NCBI RefSeq assembly: GCF_017329565.1
Contig: NZ_JAFMTT010000008.1
DNA: 64,000 nucleotides
Direction: 5' to 3' (one strand)
From: Alicyclobacillus mali
Lineage (GTDB): Bacteria; Bacillota; Bacilli; Alicyclobacillales; Alicyclobacillaceae
Part shown: positions 43,177 through 52,578 of the stretch, piece after piece
Layout of the letters: each line of letters begins with the position of its first letter
Position numbering within the stretch: the stretch's first letter is position 1
The notes under the pieces: generated by a model
The model's input: the letters and a program-made list of their open reading frames with translations, nothing else
The model's database searches: none
What the model was told of the DNA's origin: nothing
Position numbers and translations under genes: made by a program

Positions 43177-43799
43177 ACGTGGTATCGATGCTCGAAGAGG
43201 AGAAAATTGTGGCGGTCCTGCGGCGTCTGCCGTCAGACACGTTTCTCGACGTGGTGCGTGCGCTCGTCGACGGCGGGGTGCGGGCCATCGAGGTGACCAT
43301 GGACGCGCCGGACGGCGCGGACCTCATCCGGCGGACGCGCGAGGCATTAGGCGATCGCGTCCTGCTTGGCGCAGGCACCGTGTTCACGCGCGAGCAGATG
43401 CAGGCGGCAAAGGAGGCGGGCGCGTCCTTCTTCGTGTCCCCGCACCTCGATCCCGACCTGATGAAAGCCGCTAAGGAATGGGGCGTCCCGATGGTGCCGG
43501 GCGTGCTCACGCCGACGGAGGTCGCCGCGGCGCTTCGGCACGGCGCGCAGGCGGTGAAGATCTTCCCTGGCAGCCTCGTCGGCCCGGGCTATCTGCGCGA
43601 TCTCCGCGGTCCGTTCAAGGATCTTAAGGCCATGGTGACGGGCGGCGTGGGCGAGGACAACGCGCGCGCCTTCCTCGACGCGGGCGCGGTGGCCGTGGGC
43701 GTCGGCAGCTCGCTCTTCCCGAAGGCGGATCTCGAGGCCCGCGACTACGCGTCCATCTCGAAGCGGGCGGAGCGCCTGGTCCGCCTCGTGCGCGGCTGA
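43173..43799 (+). CDS. eda: KDPG/KHG aldolase
   Basis: 208 residues. It splits KDPG into pyruvate and glyceraldehyde-3-phosphate. Class I aldolase features: AIEVTMDAP with the catalytic Glu, and the Schiff-base Lys in AVKIFPGSLVGP; the phosphate site is MVTGGVGEDNA. The ATGA overlap with kdgK couples the two enzymes of consecutive steps. Confidence 0.95.
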   Translation: MNVVSMLEEEKIVAVLRRLPSDTFLDVVRALVDGGVRAIEVTMDAPDGADLIRRTREALGDRVLLGAGTVFTREQMQAAKEAGASFFVSPHLDPDLMKAAKEWGVPMVPGVLTPTEVAAALRHGAQAVKIFPGSLVGPGYLRDLRGPFKDLKAMVTGGVGEDNARAFLDAGAVAVGVGSSLFPKADLEARDYASISKRAERLVRLVRG

Positions 43800-43814
43800 G
43801 GGGAGGATCAGCGG

Positions 43815-44870
43815 ATGAAACTTTCCTTTCGCTGGTACGGCCCGGACGATCCCGTCACGTTCGAAAAGATCCGGCAGATCCCAGCGTGCGTCGGCATCGT
43901 CTCCGCGCTCTACCACGTGCCGCCAGGCGAAGTGTGGCCCGAAGACGAGATCCGCGAGCTTGTGCGTAGGGTGGAGTCACATGGCTTTCGCCTGACCGTC
44001 ATTGAGAGCGTGCCGGTGCACGAGGACATCAAGCTCGGGCGCCCGGCGCGCGACAGGTACATCGAGGCGTACCAACAGACGCTCAGGCGGCTCGCGAAGG
44101 CCGGGATCGACACGGTCTGCTACAACTTCATGCCGCTCTTTGACTGGATGCGCACCTCGCTCGCCTATCTGCTGCCGGACGGATCGAACTCGCTCGCGTA
44201 TTTCCACGACGAGGTGGACGAAGCGGCGCTCCTCTCCGGGCGGGTGAAGCTGCCGGTCTGGAACATCGACGAGGACGGTGAGAAACTGCGCCGCCTGCGG
44301 GACGAGTACCGGGAGCGGGGCGACGAGGGACTCTGGGACAGCCTCGCCTATTTCCTGCGCGCCGTCGCGCCCGTCGCGGAAGAGGTAGGCATTCGCCTGG
44401 CCATTCATCCGGACGATCCGCCCTGGCCCGTCATTGGCATCCCGCGCATCATCGGACGGCACGCGTCGTTCCTGCGCATGTTCGAGATCTGCGACTCGCC
44501 TGCAAACGGCGTTTGTTTCTGCTCCGGATCGCTCGGTGCAGCGGCGGAGAACGACCTGCCCGCCATCCTGCGCGATCTCGGCGAGCGAAATCGGCTTCAC
44601 TTCGTCCACCTGCGAAACGTACAGCGCGTCGGCAAGAAATCGTTTTACGAGTCCGGCCACCTGTCGCGGGACGGATCGGTCGACATGGCGGAGCTCGTGG
44701 CCATTCTCGCCCGGCTCGACTACCAGGGCCCGGCGAGGCCGGATCACGGCCGGATGATCTGGGGCGAGACGGGCATCCCCGGCTACGGCCTGTACGATCG
44801 CGCGCTCGGCCTCACGTATCTGAACGGCCTCTGGGAGGCGTCCCGGGCGTTCGTCGCGAACAGGGTCTGA
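43815..44870 (+). CDS. uxuA: Mannonate dehydratase
   Basis: 351 residues, usual length. It dehydrates D-mannonate to 2-keto-3-deoxygluconate, the step before KdgK. Features include MKLSFRWYGPDDPVT at the start, the CYNFMPLFDW segment, IHPDDPPWPVIGIPRI with metal ligands, and FVHLRNV near the C-terminus. It sits 15 bases after eda with GGGGAGGAT as ribosome site. Upstream steps (uxaC, uxuB) are not in the window. Confidence 0.95.
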   Translation: MKLSFRWYGPDDPVTFEKIRQIPACVGIVSALYHVPPGEVWPEDEIRELVRRVESHGFRLTVIESVPVHEDIKLGRPARDRYIEAYQQTLRRLAKAGIDTVCYNFMPLFDWMRTSLAYLLPDGSNSLAYFHDEVDEAALLSGRVKLPVWNIDEDGEKLRRLRDEYRERGDEGLWDSLAYFLRAVAPVAEEVGIRLAIHPDDPPWPVIGIPRIIGRHASFLRMFEICDSPANGVCFCSGSLGAAAENDLPAILRDLGERNRLHFVHLRNVQRVGKKSFYESGHLSRDGSVDMAELVAILARLDYQGPARPDHGRMIWGETGIPGYGLYDRALGLTYLNGLWEASRAFVANRV

Positions 44871-44964
44871 CGCGGTGGTCTGCGCCGCTCCGCTTTACAC
44901 CGCCGGTATAATGGAAGACGGGTGTTGATCTTGGCACGAGGTGGATAAGGAGTCGGAGGGGCGC

Positions 44965-45762
44965 ATGGACAAGGCATGGCTCGACGGCCTGGCGGAGGTC
45001 GTGCAGGAGGCAGGCCGCCTGGTGGAGGACATCGCCAGGCAGGGCTTTGACACGCAATTCAAGCATCCGGAAGAGAGGCGGGACCCGGTCACCACGGCCG
45101 ATCTCGCCTGTGACGCGTTTCTAAAAGAGCGGCTCCTCGCGCTGCTTCCGGAGGCCGGTTGGCTGTCGGAGGAGACGAAGGATCGGCCGGATCGCCTGGA
45201 GAAAAGCTGGGTGTGGATCGTCGATCCCATCGACGGCACGCGGGAGTTCGTCCGCCGCATTCCCGAGTACGCCGTCTCGGTGGCGCTCGCGCGGGACGGC
45301 GAGCCGGTGGCGGGCGCGGTGGTGAATCCCGCGACGGGGGATCTGTTTCTCGGCGCGGTGGGCCTCGGCGCATGGCGGAATGGAACGCCCATGGCCTGTT
45401 CCCGCATCCGCGGCGAGCGGCTCACGATTCTCGGCAGCCGCTCGGAGATGAATCGCGGCGAGTTCGAGCCGTTTGCCGGCGTCCTCGACGTCCGGGCGGT
45501 GGGCTCCATCGCGTACAAGCTCGCGCTCGTCGCGGCGGGCGAGGCGGATGGCACGTTCAGCCTCGGCCCGAAACACGAGTGGGATATCGCGGCAGGCGTC
45601 GCGCTCGTCCTGGCGGCGGGCGGCCGGGTGCACGACGGCGCCGGGCGACCGTTTCGCTTCAATCAGCCGCACACGCTCACCCGCGGCATCGTGGCGGCCA
45701 CGCGCGAGGCGTACGGCGATCTCGCCCTGCTGATTGAGCAGCACGCCCCACGGCGCGCCTAG
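44965..45762 (+). CDS. Inositol monophosphatase-family phosphatase, CysQ-like
   Basis: 265 residues. Metal-dependent phosphatase motifs are LSEET, VDPIDGTREFV and, near the end, HEWDIAAGVALVLAAGG. The DGTREFV...YAVSVAL stretch is closer to CysQ (3'-phosphoadenosine-5'-phosphate phosphatase) than to inositol phosphatase, but histidinol-phosphatase function cannot be excluded. TATAAT lies at 44907-44912. GGAGG at 44955-44959 sets the start. Its end overlaps the convergent DUF218 gene by 4 bases. Confidence 0.85.
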   Translation: MDKAWLDGLAEVVQEAGRLVEDIARQGFDTQFKHPEERRDPVTTADLACDAFLKERLLALLPEAGWLSEETKDRPDRLEKSWVWIVDPIDGTREFVRRIPEYAVSVALARDGEPVAGAVVNPATGDLFLGAVGLGAWRNGTPMACSRIRGERLTILGSRSEMNRGEFEPFAGVLDVRAVGSIAYKLALVAAGEADGTFSLGPKHEWDIAAGVALVLAAGGRVHDGAGRPFRFNQPHTLTRGIVAATREAYGDLALLIEQHAPRRA

Positions 45763-46538
45763 CCGTGAAGGTGCAGGCGCGCGGCGAGGATGCCGAGATC
45801 TTCGTGCAGTGCGGTGCAGGTCTCGTCGAGGCCCGCCTGCGATGGCAGCCACGCGTACGCGAGGGGCGTGGGGACGGAGCTTGCGACATAGCCGACCGGG
45901 TACGGCTCGACCGCCATGCCGACGCGCCGAAAGTCCATGACGGCGCGCGCCATCTGCGCCGCCGATGCGACGAGAACGGGGTGCAAGCGGTGGAGCCTGC
46001 GCAGGATGACGGCGGTGTGTTCGGCGTTCTCCTCGGTCGTCCGGCTCGTGGCGTCCACATACAGGTCGCGCTGTGGCACGCCGAGTGCGGCGAGATCGCG
46101 CGCTGCGATGAGCGCAAACGCGTAGGACTTCCCGTTTGCGCGGATGAGGGGCCCGCCGGAGAGGACGATGGGAAGGTGCAGCTCGCGATACAGGGCCGCC
46201 GCGGCGAGGACGCGCTCGCCCGAGTCGCCGTACAGGGTGCCGGTGTCAAGGGCGGGATCGGCGAAATCCGGCGTGGCCGCGGAAAAGCCCGCGCCGAGCA
46301 CCACGATGGCGTCACCCGTGGGGCGCGCGGGCGGCGCGTAAGCGCGTTCGAGAGGGATGAGCAGCCAATTGCCGACGGCTTGGGTGCACGCGGCGGCGAA
46401 GGCCAGCGATACCGCGGCGAACGCGATGGCGAAGCCGCGGCGATGGCGGGCGAGTAGAATGGCCAAGACAAGCGTGAGGGTGGCAAAGAGGCCCGGCGGC
46501 AAGGCGAGGCTCTCCGCCAGTTTGACGGCCCACAGCAT
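45759..46538 (-). CDS. DUF218/YdcF-family membrane protein
   Basis: 259 residues. Two N-terminal membrane helices (about 10-55) are followed by a DUF218 domain with AIVVLGAGF, LSGGPLIRANGKSYA and SRTTEENAEHTA, the family signature. Related proteins (SanA, ElyC) act in envelope polysaccharide metabolism. The domain lies outside or at the membrane face. It is downstream of msrB by 8 bases and probably co-transcribed. Confidence 0.85.
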   Translation of the reverse strand: MLWAVKLAESLALPPGLFATLTLVLAILLARHRRGFAIAFAAVSLAFAAACTQAVGNWLLIPLERAYAPPARPTGDAIVVLGAGFSAATPDFADPALDTGTLYGDSGERVLAAAALYRELHLPIVLSGGPLIRANGKSYAFALIAARDLAALGVPQRDLYVDATSRTTEENAEHTAVILRRLHRLHPVLVASAAQMARAVMDFRRVGMAVEPYPVGYVASSVPTPLAYAWLPSQAGLDETCTALHEDLGILAARLHLHG

Positions 46539-46546
46539 GGGAGGTA

Positions 46547-47008
46547 TCAGTCCTCGTCGTCCTCAAACAGCTTCAGGTATTCGCCGTATCCCTCTTTTTC
46601 GAGGTCCTGTTTCGGAATGAAGCGGAGCGCCGCCGAGTTGATGCAGTAGCGCAGACCGCCCTTGTCGATGGGGCCGTCGGGAAACACGTGCCCCAGGTGC
46701 GCGTCCGCTTCGCGGCTGCGGACCTCCGTGCGGATCATGCCGTGGCTGAAATCGGGTTGTTCCACCACCACGTCTTGTGCAATCGGTTTCGTAAAGCTGG
46801 GCCAGCCGCAGCCGGAGTCGAACTTGTCGCGCGACGAGAAGAGCGGCTTACCGGACACGACGTCGACGTAGAGACCTTCCTCGTGGTGGTTCCAGTACTC
46901 GTTGCGGAACGGCGGCTCCGTCGCGTTCTCCTGGGTCACGGCGTACTGGAGCGGCGTCAGGCGCTTGCGCAGCTCCTCTTTGGTCCACTTGCGCTGGGAT
47001 TCGCTCAT
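46547..47008 (-). CDS. msrB: Peptide-methionine (R)-S-oxide reductase
   Basis: 153 residues. It repairs methionine-R-sulfoxide in proteins. The MsrB signature is complete: KFDSGCGWPSF, the AHLGHVFPDGP segment and the catalytic Cys in RYCINSAALRF. The two CxxC zinc pairs present in many MsrB proteins are absent. GGGAGGG precedes ATG 47008; an upstream ATG in frame at 47071 lacks one. Confidence 0.95.
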   Translation of the reverse strand: MSESQRKWTKEELRKRLTPLQYAVTQENATEPPFRNEYWNHHEEGLYVDVVSGKPLFSSRDKFDSGCGWPSFTKPIAQDVVVEQPDFSHGMIRTEVRSREADAHLGHVFPDGPIDKGGLRYCINSAALRFIPKQDLEKEGYGEYLKLFEDDED

Positions 47009-47075
47009 GGCCGTCCCTCCCGGAAATCGAGCGAGGCGATCGCGCCTTTGCCGATCCGACGCGATCGCCAAAGGT

Positions 47076-47567
47076 TCAATGATGGCCGTGGGACTCGTCT
47101 TTGCCGAGCTCTTCGAGCATCGCGGAGACGATGCGGAGATTCTTCTGTACCACCGGTTCCTTGAGCAGCTTCAGCAGGCTGAACACGCTGTAGGTGGTGG
47201 TGTCGTGCTCCGCGCGCTCCTTGGCCACCTTGTACGCGTCGAGCACCTTCTTCGCAGGGCCCACGGCCGGCTCGACCATCTGTTTGGCGAGCTTGCCGAA
47301 TCCCTCAAGCGAGTCGCCGTCCGTGACGATGTCCTCCACGGCTTGGGACACGCGGCTGACGAGGTAGACCAACTTCGCGAGCTGGGGCAAGTGCTCGACG
47401 ACGGTGGCGAGGCTTTCGAGCGTGCGCTCGTCGGCTGTCAGCGCCTCCACCAGCTTGGCGATCTGCGGCAAGCGTTCGAGCACGTTGTTCAACGACCGTT
47501 GAACGGACGGATCCAGCAGAATGTCCGACACATCCAGCGTCTCTTGCATCTGTTGCGTCTCACTCAC
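47076..47567 (-). CDS. DUF1641-family protein
   Basis: 163 residues, helical and Leu-rich. The DUF1641 block is near the C-terminus (YSVFSLLKLLKEPVVQKNLR). In Bacillus such proteins (YrhD) lie beside formate-dehydrogenase-like genes, but none is here. GTG 47567 has AAGGAGG upstream; a promoter is visible at 47650-47678 on the minus strand. Function unknown. Confidence 0.8.
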   Translation of the reverse strand: MSETQQMQETLDVSDILLDPSVQRSLNNVLERLPQIAKLVEALTADERTLESLATVVEHLPQLAKLVYLVSRVSQAVEDIVTDGDSLEGFGKLAKQMVEPAVGPAKKVLDAYKVAKERAEHDTTTYSVFSLLKLLKEPVVQKNLRIVSAMLEELGKDESHGHH

Positions 47568-47649
47568 GACGGATGAGCCTCCTTGCGCCTTGCACCGTAG
47601 AACTGCGTGCTTGGTTGTGATTGTCTGGGACTCTCGATTCCACTGCTCA

Positions 47650-47678
47650 GTATAGTGGACGCGAGGCCCGATGTCTAA
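47650..47678 (-). promoter_or_regulatory. Sigma-A-type promoter of the DUF1641 gene
   Basis: On the minus strand TTAGAC (47678-47673) and TATACT (47655-47650) are 17 bases apart, about 85 bases before the start. Confidence 0.6.
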
Positions 47679-47728
47679 TAGAGGATGAAACGAAGAACAT
47701 GAGGTCCGCATAGGCACATGGCCTCGCA

Positions 47729-48571
47729 ATGGGAGTGAATGGATTCGTGTCTATAGGAGGTCGCGGAAGCCGAGAGCCTGAAGCGTGGCTGCTCGGCGCA
47801 GGGTTTGCGGAGCACGATACCCCATTCGTTCAGACGGTGCATCAGGGGCTCGACTGCTATCTCTTTCGCCTGCAGCTCGACGGCCACGCCGTCGTGACGA
47901 CATCCGGCGCGTCCATGGTGGTCAGCGCAGGAGATCTGCTCCTCTTTCCGGCAGGGGAACCGTATGAACTGCGCATCGAGCCGGATGAGGGGGATCGGCC
48001 GGGCGAGCACCTGTCGACCGATCTATACCTGTTCTGCAATGGCCCGTGGGTCGACCGATGGTGGAACGAGCGGGCGCGAAAACGTCACCTTCGCCTGGCT
48101 CTGCACGAAAACTGCGTGTATCTCTGGCGCCAGCTCATCGAAGAATACCGCCGGCCGGGCAAGCCGGACGAGGAACTCTGCGACTACTTGCTCCGAGCGC
48201 TGTGCCTCACGTTCGACAAATACGGCTACGATCCGAAGCGCGCCACGCCCGTCCCCATCGCGGCGGAGCGCATTCGAGCCTACATCGAGCGGCACGCGGC
48301 GGAAGACCTGTCGCTCTCGAACATCGCCGACGCGGTCGGGCTCTCCATCTCGCGCGTCGTGCACATTTTCAAAGAGGCGTACGGCCAGACCGTCGTCCAA
48401 TATTTGCAGAATGTTCGACTGCAGATGGCGTGCGACCGCATGCGCTTCAGCAACCTGAACCTGGAAGAGATCGCCGACCGATGCGGCTTTCACTCGTACT
48501 CCTATTTCTACCGCGTCTTTCGCCAGAAATACGGCATCTCGCCGCGGGAATTTCGGCAGCGAGCGACGTGA
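47729..48571 (+). CDS. AraC-family transcriptional regulator
   Basis: 280 residues. N-terminal cupin-like ligand domain (about 30-130, with GDLLLFPAGEPYELRIEP) and a C-terminal AraC double helix-turn-helix: LSLSNIADAVGLSISRVVHI then LNLEEIADRCGFHSYSYFYRVF and GISPREFR. The closest visible candidates for control are the DUF1641 gene (divergent) and the ABC exporter downstream. The start at ATG 47729 is not well supported; GTG 47747 is possible. Confidence 0.85.
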   Translation: MGVNGFVSIGGRGSREPEAWLLGAGFAEHDTPFVQTVHQGLDCYLFRLQLDGHAVVTTSGASMVVSAGDLLLFPAGEPYELRIEPDEGDRPGEHLSTDLYLFCNGPWVDRWWNERARKRHLRLALHENCVYLWRQLIEEYRRPGKPDEELCDYLLRALCLTFDKYGYDPKRATPVPIAAERIRAYIERHAAEDLSLSNIADAVGLSISRVVHIFKEAYGQTVVQYLQNVRLQMACDRMRFSNLNLEEIADRCGFHSYSYFYRVFRQKYGISPREFRQRAT

Positions 48572-48706
48572 TGGAACATGAGTCCCGCCGTTTGAAATGG
48601 CAACGACGTGTTGGTTCTGGTCTTCACGAGCGGTGTTTGCCAATCAGCCACATTCGGAAAAAGATGACCAGATTCGTCATCCCGTTTCGCGGCCGACTGT
48701 GATTCA

Positions 48707-50530
48707 ATGTCTGGCGTGCGACTGATCCGGCTCCGGCCGCGAAAAGGGGAGAGACCTGACTTGGCTGGCGTGTACCGACGATTATCTCGCTTTTATCGGC
48801 CGTACCTGTCGCTCCTTTGGGTGAGCCTCGGCTTCCTCGTCTTGACGGCCCTCTTGCAACTCGCGTATCCGTATCTCCTAAAGGCCATTGTGAATCGCGT
48901 GATCCTCGGGCATCGTGAGGAGCTGTTGCTCCCGCTTGCCGGGGCTATCCTCCTCGCGTCCCTCGCCAAGGGCATCTGCAACTTCACGCAGGCGTACCTG
49001 GCGCAGGTGTTCGGCGCGCGCACGGCTTTCGATCTGCGCAACGAGCTGTACCGAAAACTCAACCACCTGCCGTTTCGATTTTACGACGAGATCCACACAG
49101 GCGACCTGATGTCTCGCCTCACGGCCGATCTCGACGCCTTCCGCATGTTTTTTGCGTTTGGCATCAACAACCTCCTGAACTTATTCTTTACGATCGTGTT
49201 CAGCATCGGCATGATGCTCACGCTTGATATTCGGCTGGCTCTTCTTCTTTCCATCGTCATTCCCGTGCTCGCAGCGACGGCCATCCGCTTCGACAAGAAG
49301 ATTGGCCCCGTCTTTATGGCCATCCGCCAAACGCTGGGTCGGCTCAATTCAGGCGTCCAGGAGAGCCTCATGGGCGTTCGCACCGTGAAGTCGTTCGCGC
49401 GCGAGGCGCACGAGATCGACAAATTCCGGGATCGCAATCAGGCGTATTATGACGCCAACATCCGCGCGACCAGGCTGTGGCGCACCTTCTTTCCCGCCAT
49501 CGAACTGACGGGGAATCTCGGCGTGGTGCTCATTCTCCTCGTCGGCGGGTGGCTCGTGATGTCGGGCCACATGAATCTCGGCGATCTCGTCGCCTTTCTC
49601 TCGCTCATCTGGTACATGATCTGGCCCATGTCGCAGCTCGGCTTCTTTCTGAACAACTGGACCCAAGCCACCGCCGCCGGCGCCCGCCTCCTCGAGATTC
49701 TCGAGCAGGAGGACGATCTCGACGCTTCTCTTGAGGAAGTGGACCGCCCGATGGACGGACTCGTCGAGTTTCGCGGCGTGAGCGTCAAACTGGGTGGCGA
49801 ATATGTCCTGCGCGATGTCACGTTCACCGCGCGGCCCGGCCAGACCCTCGCGATTGTCGGACTCACGGGAAGCGGCAAGTCCACGCTCGTCTCGCTGATT
49901 CCTCGCTTCCGGGACGTGGACGAAGGCGCGGTCCTCGTCGACGGCGTCGACGTGCGCCATTGGAAGCGGGAGTCCCTGCGGCGACAGATGGGCTTCGTCT
50001 TTCAGGAGGCGTTCCTCTTCTCCACGACGCTTTTTGCCAACATCGCCTACGGCCGCCCCGACGCGGACGTGGACCGGGTGCAAGAGGCAAGCGAAGTGGC
50101 GGACGCGGCCGAGTTCATCGAACGGCTTCCTGACCGGTATCTCACGCTCGTGGGCGAGCGGGGGCTCGGCCTGTCCGGCGGCCAGCGCCAGCGCGCTTCC
50201 ATCGCCCGCGCGCTCGTGCCCGAGCCTCGTATCCTCATCTTGGACGACGCCACGAGCGCCGTCGACATGGAGACGGAGGAAGTGATTCAGAAGCGTCTCG
50301 CCGCACGAATGGGGCGCGCCACGACGTTTCTCATCGCCCAGCGACTGAACGCCGTGAAAGACGCAGACGAGATCCTCGTGCTCGACGGCGGCCGGATCGT
50401 CGAGCGGGGCCGACACCAGGAACTGCTCGATCTCGGCGGCCTGTACCGCCAGATCTACGACATGCAGTTCAGGGATCTCGAGGCTTTGCGCCAGTTCGCG
50501 AGTGCTTGCAAGGCGGAAGGAGAGCGTTGA
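48707..50530 (+). CDS. Heterodimeric ABC exporter subunit with degenerate ATP site (BmrC/TM287-like)
   Basis: 607 residues: six membrane helices (about 30-320) fused to a nucleotide-binding domain. Walker A is GLTGSGKS and the signature LSGGQRQR, but Walker B reads ILILDDATSAVD with Asp in place of the catalytic Glu, and the switch His is Gln (LIAQRLNAV). This is the pattern of the non-catalytic partner of heterodimeric exporters. ATG 48707 has no clear ribosome site; TTG 48761, with GGGGAGAG upstream, is a good alternative. It is followed by its partner after one base. Confidence 0.92.
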   Translation: MSGVRLIRLRPRKGERPDLAGVYRRLSRFYRPYLSLLWVSLGFLVLTALLQLAYPYLLKAIVNRVILGHREELLLPLAGAILLASLAKGICNFTQAYLAQVFGARTAFDLRNELYRKLNHLPFRFYDEIHTGDLMSRLTADLDAFRMFFAFGINNLLNLFFTIVFSIGMMLTLDIRLALLLSIVIPVLAATAIRFDKKIGPVFMAIRQTLGRLNSGVQESLMGVRTVKSFAREAHEIDKFRDRNQAYYDANIRATRLWRTFFPAIELTGNLGVVLILLVGGWLVMSGHMNLGDLVAFLSLIWYMIWPMSQLGFFLNNWTQATAAGARLLEILEQEDDLDASLEEVDRPMDGLVEFRGVSVKLGGEYVLRDVTFTARPGQTLAIVGLTGSGKSTLVSLIPRFRDVDEGAVLVDGVDVRHWKRESLRRQMGFVFQEAFLFSTTLFANIAYGRPDADVDRVQEASEVADAAEFIERLPDRYLTLVGERGLGLSGGQRQRASIARALVPEPRILILDDATSAVDMETEEVIQKRLAARMGRATTFLIAQRLNAVKDADEILVLDGGRIVERGRHQELLDLGGLYRQIYDMQFRDLEALRQFASACKAEGER

Positions 50531-50531
50531 G

Positions 50532-52361
50532 ATGGCAAGAGTGCGGGAAGTCCAGGGTAACGCCGAGGCGCTCCTTCGCGCGCCGTTTATCTACCGAGAC
50601 GACGAGGCGCTCGAGAAAAAGCTGCAGCTGTCGCTCATTCTGCGGCTCGCCTCCTACATGCGGCCCTATCCGAAGCTGATTGGGTTCGCGCTCCTCGCGA
50701 CGGGCGGCAATCTCGTCGTGACGCTGCTCGCGCCGTATCTGGTGGGGCGAGCGGTCGACGCGCTCGTCGGCAATCGCCAGTCCCACCTGCTGTTCGAGTA
50801 CGCGGCGGCGCTCGTCGCGCTCTATCTCCTCAACTTCGCCGCGTCATTCTGCCGGATCGATCTCACCAACCGACTCGGGCAACGCGTCATTCAGCGCCTG
50901 CGCGATGAGCTGTTCGTCCACGTGCAGGGGCTCTCGTCCGACTTTTTCGACGCGCGCCCCGCGGGCTCCATCCTGGTCCGCATCCTGAACGACGTGAACT
51001 CGCTCCAGGATCTGTTCACGAACGGCGTCATCAATTCGATCACGAACGTGTTCACGTTGATAGGCATCATCGCCATCATGTTCTCGCTCAATTGGCGGCT
51101 CGCGACGGTCGCGCTGGTCGTCGTGCCGTTCATGTTCGTCCTGTCGCTGCGCTTGACCGTGCAAATCCGCCGCGCCTGGCAACAGGTCCGCCTGCGCCTG
51201 AGCCGTTTGAACGCGCACCTGGCGGAAGCCATTCAGGGCATGCGGGTCACAGAGGCGTACGTCCGCGCGAATGAAAATCAGACATTCTTCGAGGATATGA
51301 ATCGCGATTACATGCGGACTTTTCTCAGAGCGCAGCGGTTCAGCATCCCGTTTGGCCCGCTGGTGGACCTCACCGGCGCCCTCGGATCGGCGCTTCTGTT
51401 CTGGTACGGCGTTCATCTCGTGCACACGGGCGTGGTTACCGTCGGGCTTCTCGTCGCGTTCGCGAACTACTTGGGCAGTTTTTGGACGCCCATCAGTCAG
51501 CTCGGGCAGCTGTACAACCAGGTGCTCGTCGCAATGGCGTCGTCGGAGCGCATTTTTCAATACCTCGACACCCGGCCGACGGTGACCGACCGCGGCGTCG
51601 TGCGTGAGTTACCGCCTGTCCGGGGGCACGTGGAATTCTGTCACGTCACCTTCGCCTACCAGCCCGCGCGCCCAGCCATTGAGGACGTCTCGTTCGTGGC
51701 GCGTCCGGGGGAGACCATCGCGCTCGTGGGCCACACCGGCGCTGGGAAATCGACGGTCGTCAATCTGCTCGCCCGCTTCTACGATCCGACCTCGGGCGAG
51801 ATCCGAATCGACGGGCACGATCTCCGCTCCGTTTCACTCGACAGCCTTCGTCGGCAGATGGGCATGGTGCTGCAGGAGACGTTCCTCTTCTCGGGCACGC
51901 TCATGGACAACATCCGCTACGGCCGGCCGAATGCGACGGACGAGGAGTGCATCGCGGCGGCCAAGGCCGTGTACGCGGATGAGTTCATCCGCCGCCTCCC
52001 GGACGGTTACTTCACCGAGGTGCAGGAGCGCGGGACCCGGTTGTCCCAGGGGCAGCGCCAGCTCATCTCGTTTGCGCGCGCCATCCTCGCCGATCCCAGG
52101 ATCCTCATTCTCGACGAGGCCACGGCGAGCATTGACACATACACGGAGCACCTCATTCAGCGGGCGCTCAAAGTTCTCCTGCAAGGGCGTACTTCGTTCG
52201 TCGTCGCGCACCGGCTGTCCACCATTCGCGAGGCGGATCAGATTCTCGTGTTTGACGGCGGTCGCATCGTCGAGCGCGGCCGGCACGATGATCTCATGCG
52301 CCGCCGCGGCGACTACTACAAGCTCGTGCAGGCGCAGTATCGAAGCATGATGGAAGGGTGA
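50532..52361 (+). CDS. Heterodimeric ABC exporter subunit with active ATP site (BmrD/TM288-like)
   Basis: 609 residues, same fold as its upstream partner. Walker A GHTGAGKS, Walker B ILILDEATASID with catalytic Glu, and switch His in VVAHRLSTI are intact, while the signature is LSQGQRQL, slightly degenerate. So the pair has one consensus and one degenerate ATP site. Exports drugs or lipids across the membrane. AAGGAGAG precedes ATG 50532. Confidence 0.93.
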   Translation: MARVREVQGNAEALLRAPFIYRDDEALEKKLQLSLILRLASYMRPYPKLIGFALLATGGNLVVTLLAPYLVGRAVDALVGNRQSHLLFEYAAALVALYLLNFAASFCRIDLTNRLGQRVIQRLRDELFVHVQGLSSDFFDARPAGSILVRILNDVNSLQDLFTNGVINSITNVFTLIGIIAIMFSLNWRLATVALVVVPFMFVLSLRLTVQIRRAWQQVRLRLSRLNAHLAEAIQGMRVTEAYVRANENQTFFEDMNRDYMRTFLRAQRFSIPFGPLVDLTGALGSALLFWYGVHLVHTGVVTVGLLVAFANYLGSFWTPISQLGQLYNQVLVAMASSERIFQYLDTRPTVTDRGVVRELPPVRGHVEFCHVTFAYQPARPAIEDVSFVARPGETIALVGHTGAGKSTVVNLLARFYDPTSGEIRIDGHDLRSVSLDSLRRQMGMVLQETFLFSGTLMDNIRYGRPNATDEECIAAAKAVYADEFIRRLPDGYFTEVQERGTRLSQGQRQLISFARAILADPRILILDEATASIDTYTEHLIQRALKVLLQGRTSFVVAHRLSTIREADQILVFDGGRIVERGRHDDLMRRRGDYYKLVQAQYRSMMEG

Positions 52362-52481
52362 CGTCGGGCTGCACGGAGCGTAGAAGGTCAATTGGGACTG
52401 ACAGATTCTACGCCATGAATGGAGATTTTCACAATGATGAAGTTGGAAAGCTCCTACGCATACTTGATGAAGTCGTTTTCC

Positions 52482-52518
52482 TGCGCGGAACTTTCGCATG
52501 TTCCGCGCACATTTTTTC
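52482..52518 (+). terminator. Rho-independent terminator after the ABC exporter region
   Basis: Perfect 10-bp stem TGCGCGGAAC (52482-52491) / GTTCCGCGCA (52500-52509), 8-base loop, then ATTTTTTC. It lies about 120 bases after the exporter stop. Confidence 0.85.
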
Positions 52519-52542
52519 TTTATGTGGTTCATCCGTTGCTGT

Positions 52543-52559
52543 ATCCTTGAATCAAGGAT
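52543..52559. promoter_or_regulatory. Inverted repeat before the antitoxin gene, likely operator
   Basis: ATCCTTG (52543-52549) AAT CAAGGAT (52553-52559) is a perfect 7-bp inverted repeat. It lies 20 bases before the antitoxin start, as expected for autoregulation by an AbrB-type antitoxin. Confidence 0.55.
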
Positions 52560-52578
52560 GCAAGGAGGTCGTCTAAAC

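Noticed and set aside
52414..52576. A 53-codon frame between the ABC exporter and the antitoxin
   Set aside because: It reads straight through a strong terminator and has no good ribosome site.
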